Shown here: piece after piece, positions 8,735 through 15,730 of the stretch
Numbering within the stretch: position 1 is the first letter of the stretch
How the letters are laid out: each line of letters starts with the position of its first letter
Assembly (NCBI RefSeq): GCF_003330765.1
Contig: NZ_CP024902.1
Span: 2,728,001-2,792,000 of the forward strand
DNA length: 64,000 nucleotides
From: Burkholderia pyrrocinia
Lineage (GTDB): Bacteria > Pseudomonadota > Gammaproteobacteria > Burkholderiales > Burkholderiaceae
Reading direction: 5' to 3'
The notes under the pieces: generated by a model
The model's database searches: none
What the model saw: only the letters and a program-made list of their open reading frames with translations
Told to the model about the DNA's origin: nothing
Program-made: the position numbers and the translations under genes

Positions 8735-9079
8735 TCAGCGGACGATGACGTGCCGCTCGGCGAGATCACCACGACCGGCAGCATCCAGCCCGGCCAGCAG
8801 CCCGCCCGCGACCTCGGCGAGCCGGACGATCCCCGTCGCCGGGCGTGGCGACTCGGACGCCGCCAGCGGGGCGTAGAGAATTGCCGCAGCGACTTCCGAA
8901 CCGTCGTTCGCCGCGTTGTCGTACGGCGCATACTCGCCGGTACTCGTCACGCCGAGCACTTGCCCGGCTGGCAGCGCCGGACCGGCCTTGACGATGATGT
9001 GTTCGCGCGAGATCTGCCCGTTGCCTTCCGACACGAGAAATTCGGCCGGCAGAGTGGCCTGTACTTTCCAGTTCGACAT
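8735..9079 (-). CDS. Head decoration protein D (lambda gpD family)
   Basis: The 114-residue protein has the family hallmarks: FLVSEGNGQISREHIIVKAG, LPAGQVLGVTS, YDNAANDGSEVAAAILYA and a C-terminal GDLAERHVIVR. gpD trimers plug the threefold axes of the expanded head and stabilise it. Its place just upstream of the capsid gene matches lambda. Confidence 0.92.
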   Translation of the reverse strand: MSNWKVQATLPAEFLVSEGNGQISREHIIVKAGPALPAGQVLGVTSTGEYAPYDNAANDGSEVAAAILYAPLAASESPRPATGIVRLAEVAGGLLAGLDAAGRGDLAERHVIVR

Positions 9080-9109
9080 GAGTTTTCCCCTCCTCGGGTT
9101 ACGTCAAAG

Positions 9110-10198
9110 TTACTTGCCGCTCTTGCGAGCCGCGTAGATGGACGCCGCGCGCGGCGCATTCGCGACCACGGGCGCGTCTTGCGACGCAACCGGTGCAGCA
9201 CGATGGTTGATCGGCTTCTGCGAGGCCGTTACGCGCTCGAATAGCCGCGCCCGTACCTGATCGGGCGTCAGGCCGTCCGCGACGAAGCCGGCCGTCAGCT
9301 CGGTCAGGCTCGCAGCCAAACAGATACCCGCGATGTCCTGTGCACCGCGGATCGCCGCGTCGACCGTCGCGCGATCGCGCAGGCCGGTCGCGAGCACGAT
9401 GCCTTCGGCGCAGTGCTCGATCCGCGCGTCACGACATGCCGCGTACACGTGCGACGCCAGCGCCGTGACGTCCGGTGTTGCCGGCGGCTGCGGCTGCGGC
9501 TGCGGCGCAGGATCGGCCGGCGGATTGGGTTGGGGATCGGCCGGCGGCACCTCGCCGTCGCCCTCCAGCACCGCCCGGATCTCGGCAGGGACAGCCGAGA
9601 AGCGTGCAGCGAGCCGCGCTGCGCCCGCGTAAGCCGCGATGCGGATCGGATCGGCAATCGCGTCGCAAAAACCTTGCTCCTTCGCTTGTGCTGCCGTCAG
9701 CCAGGTCTCGGCGTCCATAATCGCGCGGACCTCATCGTCGGTCCGGCCGCTGCGCTCGACATACGCCGCCAGCATGTTGTCGGACGTGCTTTCGAGTAGA
9801 TCCGCGAGCTTGCGCAGATCTCCCGCCTCGCCGGCTGCGACCGTGTGCGGGTTGTGAATCATCAGCATCGCGTTCGACGGCATCTCGATCGTGTCGCATG
9901 CCATCAGAATCAGCGACGCAGCCGACGCGGCAACGCCGTCGACACGCCCCGTCACCTTGCCGGCATGCCGACGCAGCGCGTTATAGATCGTGAACGCGTC
10001 GAACACGTCACCGCCCATTGAGTTGATCGCGACGACGATCGAGGTCGCAGTCGACGCTACCTCATCGAGCTTCGCAGCGAACAGATCGGCGTCGGTGCCC
10101 CAGAATCCGATGTCACCGTAGATCTGGATCTCGACTGCCTTCCCGCCGTCCGCGTTCGCCTGTGCGCGGATGTCCCACCAGCGTTTCTTTCCTTTCAT
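9110..10198 (-). CDS. Head maturation protease, ClpP/S49-type, with C-terminal scaffold
   Basis: The 362-residue protein has a ClpP-like fold in residues ~20-190. The nucleophile lies in GVAASAASLILMA (Ser92) and the His in MIHNPH (His115), with INSMGGDVFDA as the oxyanion region. Residues ~215-245 are a Pro/Gln linker (PPADPQPNPP and PQPQPQPP). The remaining helical part is likely the scaffold that the protease cuts out of the procapsid, equivalent to lambda C/Nu3. It overlaps the portal gene by 4 bp. Confidence 0.9.
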   Translation of the reverse strand: MKGKKRWWDIRAQANADGGKAVEIQIYGDIGFWGTDADLFAAKLDEVASTATSIVVAINSMGGDVFDAFTIYNALRRHAGKVTGRVDGVAASAASLILMACDTIEMPSNAMLMIHNPHTVAAGEAGDLRKLADLLESTSDNMLAAYVERSGRTDDEVRAIMDAETWLTAAQAKEQGFCDAIADPIRIAAYAGAARLAARFSAVPAEIRAVLEGDGEVPPADPQPNPPADPAPQPQPQPPATPDVTALASHVYAACRDARIEHCAEGIVLATGLRDRATVDAAIRGAQDIAGICLAASLTELTAGFVADGLTPDQVRARLFERVTASQKPINHRAAPVASQDAPVVANAPRAASIYAARKSGK

Positions 10199-11685
10199 TC
10201 GCCATCCCCATTTGAAAGATCGCCCGCTCCGTCGACCGGATCGAGCGTGTCATATCGAATCCCGAGCCGGCGCTCGCGCGCGAGATCGTCCACGTTCTCC
10301 CGATCGACCTGCTCCGGGTCATCGCCGCGCGCAAGCACGGCACCCGACCGGCTCGCCAACCCGGACCGGATCTCCATCCGCTTTGCAGTAACGTCCTGCA
10401 CTGGATGGATGTACGGCCAGCCCTGCGGCACCCACCGCACGCGCAGATAGTCGCGCCGGTTGCGGTAGTAGTCCGGCATCGGCATCGCGCCCGACAACGC
10501 GCACGCATCGACCCACCATCGCCAAACCTTCCGGCAGAACTGGTGGATAAACACGTTCCACTGGATCTGTTCGACCGAGCGCCTGAACTCGTTCAGGATC
10601 ACGCGCAGCACGCGATCGCTCACGTCGCGCAGATCGCCTGTCATGACTTCGTACGGCATGCCGACCGATGCTGCCGCCGCCATCAATTGCTGCCGCATAA
10701 ACGGCCCGTAATCGGTCCCGGCGCCCGGCGGCTCCGCAAACGTGACGCTTTCACCCGGTGCCAGTTCCTGCATGCTCCCCGGTTCGAGCGACACGACCGG
10801 CGAGAAGCCGTCGACGTCGTATTCCATTGCGCCGCCCGTGATCGGATCGCCCGGCATTCCCGGTTCGGCAGGCGGCTTCGTGATGAAGCCCGCAAAGAGG
10901 TTGCTGACCTCCTGCCGGAACAGCACCGCGTCGTCAAAGTTGTCCAACGACTTGAGCCGCAGCAGCACTGTCGACAGCTCGGGGACGCCCCGCACCTGGC
11001 CGGGCCGAAGCGCGAGAAAAACGTGCGCGATCTCATCGGCCGGTACGCGAACCGTCTGCATGTTTGCGACCGACGCACGGCCGTACTCGCCGGGATGCCG
11101 CTGCAGGAGGTGGTACGCAACCCGCCGACCGTCCGAATCGAACTCAACGCCGTTGACGATCTCCCCGCCCGGTACGATCTCGTTCTTCTCCATCGGCAGC
11201 AGGTCGCCTTCGAGAAGCTGGATTTGCATCGGCACGGCCAAGCCGTCGCGCGGACTGCGCAGCCGTCGACGCACAAGCACCTCGCCGTCGCTGAAAAACG
11301 AACGCGCGGCGAGCGTCTGCACCCCGGCGATGTCGAACAGCTCGTCTGCGTCGATCTCCTGCCCGCTGTCCTCCCAAAGTTGCTTTTGCATCTTGCGAAC
11401 CGCATCGTTCGGATGCTGCGGATGCGCTTGGATGCCGTTGCCGATCGTGTTCGAGACGAGTCGCGCGATCGCCGTTTTTGCCCACGGGTCGTTACGGATC
11501 GCGTCGCGAGCGCGAGAACGCATCAGCGGCAGGTTTTGCACCGCCGCCGCATTCGGTCCGGCGCCCGATGCCCGCCACGACTTCGCACGCGCCCCGACCG
11601 TGCTCGCCGATTCGTAGGCCGCCGCCTTCAGCCGCGTCGGCACCACGAACCCACGCTGCGCGAGCGACGGATAACCGCGCTTCAT
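10195..11685 (-). CDS. Portal protein (lambda gpB family)
   Basis: The 496-residue product matches lambda-family portals, which form the 12-fold ring through which DNA enters the head. Conserved parts are RARDAIRNDPWAKTAIARLV, NTIGNGIQAHP, AARSFFSDGEVLVRRR, QLLEGDLLP, RASVANMQTVRVPADEIAHV and DVSDRVLRVILNEFRR. It overlaps the gpW gene upstream and the protease gene downstream by 4 bp each, so the block is translationally coupled. The final 40 residues are acidic (GDDPEQVDREN). Confidence 0.93.
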   Translation of the reverse strand: MKRGYPSLAQRGFVVPTRLKAAAYESASTVGARAKSWRASGAGPNAAAVQNLPLMRSRARDAIRNDPWAKTAIARLVSNTIGNGIQAHPQHPNDAVRKMQKQLWEDSGQEIDADELFDIAGVQTLAARSFFSDGEVLVRRRLRSPRDGLAVPMQIQLLEGDLLPMEKNEIVPGGEIVNGVEFDSDGRRVAYHLLQRHPGEYGRASVANMQTVRVPADEIAHVFLALRPGQVRGVPELSTVLLRLKSLDNFDDAVLFRQEVSNLFAGFITKPPAEPGMPGDPITGGAMEYDVDGFSPVVSLEPGSMQELAPGESVTFAEPPGAGTDYGPFMRQQLMAAAASVGMPYEVMTGDLRDVSDRVLRVILNEFRRSVEQIQWNVFIHQFCRKVWRWWVDACALSGAMPMPDYYRNRRDYLRVRWVPQGWPYIHPVQDVTAKRMEIRSGLASRSGAVLARGDDPEQVDRENVDDLARERRLGIRYDTLDPVDGAGDLSNGDGE

Positions 11686-11888
11686 CGCACCCCCTTGCCA
11701 GCGTGACGAATCCGGACGATCGACGAGCGTCCGGCAGCCCCGTTCAGGTCTCGAATGATCTCGGTGCGCGCCTCGCGCAGCTCGGCGATCGAGCGATACT
11801 TCACGCGCCGGTCGGCGTACTGCACCTCCAGTTCGCCCTTCGCGATCGCGGACTGGATGCGCTCCAGATCCTCTTTTTTGTATCCCAT
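11682..11888 (-). CDS. Head-tail joining protein W (lambda gpW family)
   Basis: This 68-residue protein reads MGYKKEDLERIQSAIAKGEL then YADRRVKYRSIAELREAR, the two-helix and hairpin pattern of gpW, which seals the portal before FII binds. The ATG at 11888 has AGGAGG five bases upstream; an in-frame GTG at 11894 overlaps that ribosome site and is rejected. It lies between large terminase and portal, exactly as in lambda. Confidence 0.88.
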   Translation of the reverse strand: MGYKKEDLERIQSAIAKGELEVQYADRRVKYRSIAELREARTEIIRDLNGAAGRSSIVRIRHAGKGVR

Positions 11889-11897
11889 GAACACCTC

Positions 11898-14009
11898 CTA
11901 GCGGCGCGTCAGATAGGTCGACCTTCCGACGCGACGCCCCTGAATGCGCGAAACCCCGCTCGGGGGCGGGGTTTCGGCGGGTTTTGCTACCGGCGGCGAC
12001 GGCCGCGGTGCCTCTACAACTTCCGGTTCACCGGGCGGATCGGGCAGTGCCTCGACAGGCAACGCCGAAGGCAGCACGTCCAGCACGGGAACCGCGTCGA
12101 ACAGCGAGACCTGCGAGACGCGATGCTGCTCGACCTGCCAGTGCGCCTCGGTCATCAGGTGCACCTTGACGCTGCGGGCCGCGTGAAGCGCGTACCCCTC
12201 GCAGTCGAGCGCCTCATTTCGCGGTCCGATCTTCTTCCACACGCGCTTACCACCTCGCGGACCCGGAACCTTCACCTCAGCGGTGAGCTGCGTCAGATAG
12301 TCACCGCGAACTTCGCGATACCAGTGCATGCGGCCCGGCCCGTCGCCCTCAAGCTTCAGCCGATTTTCGAGGATCAGATCCTTTGCCTTGCTCACCCCGA
12401 CCATGTAGGGGCGCAGACCGTACTTCGCCGCCTTGCTGTTGTTGCGCGTCGAATCTATCGACGCCTTTGGCACGCTGAAGATCTCGGCATCGGCGTTGCT
12501 GCTGCCCTTGACGGCCATCACGTGATGGCCGGCCTGCTGCGCCGCGCGCACATACTTGTATACGGCGTCCGACGTCGAGCCATCCGACGAGTCGATCGAC
12601 GTAGCACGCACGCGCAACAGCCCACCGTTCTCATGCCGGTACGCGTGCGTCAGGAGTGTCGTCAGCACACCCCATACCCCACCCGTCAACGCATCTTGCT
12701 GCTGTTCGAGCACGTTGCCGTGGATCTCGCCCCACACGACAAGCCAGCTCTCCTCACCCCGTCCCCATGCGCGCAGAATGATCGCGAGACGGTCGTGCTG
12801 CACGTCGACGCCCAGCGTCAACAGCAGACCGCCAGCCGGCACCATCAGCTCCGTGTACGGCAACGCACGTTCGGCGAGCACGTCCAGCTCCGGCAGTTCG
12901 CTCTTGTACTTGTACGGCCGTCCCTGCGAGTTGTTCACGAACGAACGCATCTTCGTATCGTCGCCTTCGCGCAGCGCCTTGTCGGCCGTCAGCCACTTCT
13001 TCACCAGCGCGACCATGTTTGAGCCTGGGAAAGGCGAAACCAGCTCGTTGATACGAAAGCCGGCCACACCGTGAAACGGCGCCGTCGCGACCCACCGCCC
13101 GCGACGGACAGCGCGAATGCGCATCGCGTCGTCCCACAATGTCCCGCAATGCGGACAGGTATAACGGGCCGACTCTGGTCGCGCTCGGCCGTAGACTTCA
13201 TGCGCGACCTCGGCGTCTTCACTCCAGGTCACGTTCTCCCACGCCAGCTCATGCTCCTCGTTGCAATCGGGGCACGGAACCAGATAGACGCGCTGATCAG
13301 AAGCCGCGTACGCCTGCTGGATACGCGACAGACCGTCGACGGTCGGCGTACCACCCAAGATCATCTTGCGCCGCCTGTCCGAATAGCTCTTGTTCCGCTC
13401 CTCCAGCAGCGTGATCGAGTCGCCCTGATCGCGCACGTTCGTGTTCGCGTCGTCCGGCTCTTCGACCGCAACGACCGGGGCCGGCGTCGACTTCACCTCA
13501 TCCGGTGCGTTCGACGTGATGAACTTCAGGAAGCCTCGCGCGAACGTCTTGTGATCCCACAAGTTGTTTTTGTCGCGGGCCGCGTGGACAGGTAATTTCG
13601 CCGACAGGCGTGGCGTCACCTCGACCATCGGCTCAAACTTTTCGAGGTTGAACTTCTTCGCCGTTTTCTCTTTCGGGAACATGACGATCATCGGGCACGG
13701 ATCGACGTCGATCCGCTTCGCGATGTAGTTCAGCAGTACGCCATCCGTCCACGCAACCTGCGCGGATTTCATGCACACCACCTTCTGCGCGGCCGGATCG
13801 TCCAGCGCATCGTGCATGCCGATCACCCACGGCGTAATGTTCACGTTGTAGCGGCCCGGACTCGCCGACGCCTTCGCGCTCAACCGCCGATGCTTAGTCG
13901 CCCACTCCGTCGTCCCGATCCGTTCCGGCGGTCGCAGCAGCGTCGCGATCCGTCGAATCACTGCGCGGACTGTCTGGGTCGTATTGAGAAAGCTGCTCAA
14001 GGGATCCAT
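11898..14009 (-). CDS. Terminase large subunit (lambda gpA family)
   Basis: The 703-residue protein is the packaging motor and nuclease. A deviant Walker A (KSAQVAWTDG, residues 81-90) and Walker B (VVAVEEPDD, 179-187) mark the ATPase. Two CxxC pairs (CPDC at 246-249 and CPHC at 285-288) match the zinc-binding site of GpA proteins. The C-terminal half carries the nuclease (TLGVDVQHDRLAIILRAWG and TSIDSSDGSTSDAVYKYV). The C-terminus is a Pro-rich tail that may contact the portal. Its start overlaps the small terminase gene by 116 bp. A 10-bp GC hairpin (11950-11975) lies inside its 3' coding end. Confidence 0.93.
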   Translation of the reverse strand: MDPLSSFLNTTQTVRAVIRRIATLLRPPERIGTTEWATKHRRLSAKASASPGRYNVNITPWVIGMHDALDDPAAQKVVCMKSAQVAWTDGVLLNYIAKRIDVDPCPMIVMFPKEKTAKKFNLEKFEPMVEVTPRLSAKLPVHAARDKNNLWDHKTFARGFLKFITSNAPDEVKSTPAPVVAVEEPDDANTNVRDQGDSITLLEERNKSYSDRRRKMILGGTPTVDGLSRIQQAYAASDQRVYLVPCPDCNEEHELAWENVTWSEDAEVAHEVYGRARPESARYTCPHCGTLWDDAMRIRAVRRGRWVATAPFHGVAGFRINELVSPFPGSNMVALVKKWLTADKALREGDDTKMRSFVNNSQGRPYKYKSELPELDVLAERALPYTELMVPAGGLLLTLGVDVQHDRLAIILRAWGRGEESWLVVWGEIHGNVLEQQQDALTGGVWGVLTTLLTHAYRHENGGLLRVRATSIDSSDGSTSDAVYKYVRAAQQAGHHVMAVKGSSNADAEIFSVPKASIDSTRNNSKAAKYGLRPYMVGVSKAKDLILENRLKLEGDGPGRMHWYREVRGDYLTQLTAEVKVPGPRGGKRVWKKIGPRNEALDCEGYALHAARSVKVHLMTEAHWQVEQHRVSQVSLFDAVPVLDVLPSALPVEALPDPPGEPEVVEAPRPSPPVAKPAETPPPSGVSRIQGRRVGRSTYLTRR

Positions 14010-14415
14010 AGATATGCTCGTTCAGCCATTCGACATCGACCTCGATGCCGTATAGCGCGTACAGCTCCGGCACTAGCTTGTCGGGCAGCGCCAGCAATTC
14101 CGTTTGAAATGCGCCGACCATGAGGCCATACGCCTGTTCGAGCTGCGCCGCATTGACGAGCTGCCCTCTCTTCTCGGCCAGCGTCAGCAGCTTGATCTCG
14201 CGATCGACACGTTCGGTCATAGCGCGTTCAGCGACGAGATCGATGCCGGTCTCGCTGGAGCGGCCAGCGGCCATCTCGCGAAGATGCCGGATATACGCGA
14301 CGCGGATCTCGTCGATCGACGCCACACGATAATCAAGCCGGACCTTGTCGACGAACCGCGAAACGGCTGACTGATCAAGGTCCAGGTGCTCGGCGATCTG
14401 CTGCTGAGTCGGCAT
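13894..14415 (-). CDS. Terminase small subunit (Nu1-like DNA-packaging protein)
   Basis: This 173-residue protein starts MPTQQQIAEHLDLDQSAVSR, a helix-turn-helix that would bind the cos/packaging site. The central helices (MTERVDREIKLLTLAEKRGQ, LVNAAQLEQAYGLMVGAF) resemble phage Nu1-type and DUF1441-like small terminases. It lies directly upstream of the large subunit with a long frame-shifted overlap. The C-terminus is acidic and low complexity (DRDAAATAGTDRDDGVGD). Confidence 0.8.
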   Translation of the reverse strand: MPTQQQIAEHLDLDQSAVSRFVDKVRLDYRVASIDEIRVAYIRHLREMAAGRSSETGIDLVAERAMTERVDREIKLLTLAEKRGQLVNAAQLEQAYGLMVGAFQTELLALPDKLVPELYALYGIEVDVEWLNEHIYGSLEQLSQYDPDSPRSDSTDRDAAATAGTDRDDGVGD

Positions 14416-14701
14416 GAATATGACCCCCTATGGAGACTCGCCAGTAGAGAAAAAGCGCGGGTCTGCAGCCCCGCGTGTCGGCGGCCTCATAGGGTCCCCG
14501 CCTGCTCAAAAAAATAGGCAGGCCCGCCCCGATCGCGAGATCCGCGATCGCGCGGTCGCCCGCCCGGTCCATCGCCCACACAATGCGGTCCATCGCATCG
14601 TCAAACGCGAAGCACCGCGCGGTCACGCGCCCCATGCTTCGATCTTCATCCCACGTCAACCAGACCTCACGCGGCCCGGCGCTCGTCGACTCGATTCGCA
14701 T
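14375..14701 (-). CDS. First gene of late operon, unknown 108-residue protein
   Basis: From the ATG at 14701 (MRIESTSAGPREVWLTWDED) the frame gives 108 residues and overlaps the small terminase by 41 bp. It contains RCFAFDDAMDRIVWAMDRAG and ends AADRRAPGP. I do not recognise it. It is the first frame after the terminator at 14718-14750. The ribosome site (GGGGCG) is poor, so it may be translated weakly or not at all. Only its placement and open length support it. Confidence 0.4.
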   Translation of the reverse strand: MRIESTSAGPREVWLTWDEDRSMGRVTARCFAFDDAMDRIVWAMDRAGDRAIADLAIGAGLPIFLSRRGPYEAADTRGCRPALFLYWRVSIGGHIHADSAADRRAPGP

Positions 14702-14717
14702 TTCAGCGCCCCAATGC

Positions 14718-14750
14718 AAAAAGCCCTGAGGGCTTTCGCACTCAGGGCTT
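14718..14750 (-). terminator. Intrinsic terminator at head of late operon (lambda tR'-like position)
   Basis: A perfect 10-bp stem (14721-14730 with 14741-14750, loop of ten) is followed on the minus strand by TTTTTGC. It sits between the Q-like gene and the first late gene. In lambda the late terminator that Q overrides occupies this position, so this is the natural target for the upstream zinc-finger protein. Confidence 0.75.
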
Positions 14751-14920
14751 CGGTATTCATTTCGTAGGGACGAACGCCCCCACACGACCTAACGGGCTCC
14801 ACTATGTGTTCTTATGTCCCGAGAGGTTTGCACGACTAACGCGCGGTGCCAGCGAATATCCAGTGACGCGGTAAAGGATGTACGAAGTTTACGCGATCTA
14901 CTCTTGGAATGAAAGATGTT
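14751..14920. other. Intergenic region between Q-like gene and late terminator
   Basis: 170 bp with no credible gene. The late promoter and the antitermination (qut-like) site are expected here. One weak minus-strand promoter match near 14880-14910 (TTCATT, 16 bp, TAAACT) is the best I see, and it is not convincing. Confidence 0.35.
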
Positions 14921-15508
14921 TCATTCTCGCAATTGGCGGCGCATTGTGTCGGACACCGATCCATTCACGTGATCGAGCAACGAATGCATGTCGTGAAAAC
15001 GACGCGACCAGTGCCGGCGGTATTCGTCGAGTGGGATACCGAGTGCATGCGCTCGTGCCGGTTCATCGATTGGACGCTTACCGGACCCCGAGCAATCCGG
15101 GCAGATATATCGACCGTCTCGACGCACAATGCCGCGTCCTTCGCACCGCACACATTGATCGTTGATCCATTCATCGAGCAGACGCAACGCGAAGCGCTCG
15201 ACGATATCAACCTTCGCACGCTCGACTTCGTGTCCTGCCCTCTGATCGCGGCGTTCGTCACGATTCAGGCCCGTAAACCGATTGCGCTTAAACCGACCCG
15301 ACAATCTGATCATCTGCGCAAATAGCAACGTGGCCTTGCGGATCGTCGCGGGCTTCGTCTCTTGCCCCGCCTTGATCCGGACCAGCAACCGACCGAGATC
15401 ATTCGCAAAGGCGAGTGCGCCCAAAGTAACTTTAGGATCGGCAATAGGATCAGTGAACTGACCACGAACACTCATTGCAACGCCTGCCCGCTCCATCAAA
15501 TCGATCAT
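14921..15508 (-). CDS. Zinc-finger protein in Q antiterminator position
   Basis: The 195-residue protein starts at ATG 15508 after an AGGAGAG site. Residues ~119-145 hold a CxxCxGxG-N9-CxxCxGxG finger (CVRCEGRG, then CPDCSGSG), like the DnaJ-type and lambda-Q-type fingers. N-terminal helices (LGALAFANDLGRLLVRIKAG) and a basic middle (RFKRNRFTGLNRDERRDQR) precede it. It is the last gene of the leftward early operon and is followed by a terminator and the late genes, which strongly suggests late-gene antitermination. The sequence alone does not prove membership of a specific Q family. Confidence 0.62.
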   Translation of the reverse strand: MIDLMERAGVAMSVRGQFTDPIADPKVTLGALAFANDLGRLLVRIKAGQETKPATIRKATLLFAQMIRLSGRFKRNRFTGLNRDERRDQRAGHEVERAKVDIVERFALRLLDEWINDQCVRCEGRGIVRRDGRYICPDCSGSGKRPIDEPARAHALGIPLDEYRRHWSRRFHDMHSLLDHVNGSVSDTMRRQLRE

Positions 15509-15536
15509 GACTCTCTCCTATTCGTCCTAATGTCTT

Positions 15537-15654
15537 AATGTCCCAAGGGAAAAGGCTTGCAGGGGTGCGCGCCTGCGACATGCGCGACATGCGCCGCTCA
15601 CGTCGCGCATGTCGCGCCCCTGCACCCGCGCCCGAGACCGCGCCTTGGGACATT
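15537..15654. repeat. Three-tier nested inverted repeat, candidate replication origin or regulatory structure
   Basis: Three perfect arm pairs are nested about one centre: AATGTCCCAAGG 15537-15548 with 15643-15654; TGCAGGGG 15558-15565 with 15617-15624; GCGACATGCGCGAC 15575-15588 with 15602-15615 (loop of 13). The rest of the 222-bp gene-free interval (15509-15730) also has short direct repeats of TAATGTC and GGGACAT. The region lies immediately downstream of the primase-helicase gene and upstream of the Q-like gene. Confidence 0.75.
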
Positions 15655-15730
15655 GGGACATGGGACGTCCACAGCGCGCCAAGGCGGGGCAAGTGGCGCG
15701 CTTACCGTGCAGGCACAGCGCGCCACGCCA

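Noticed and set aside
11682..11894. GTG start six bases upstream for gpW
   Set aside because: That codon lies inside the AGGAGGTG ribosome site for the ATG at 11888.
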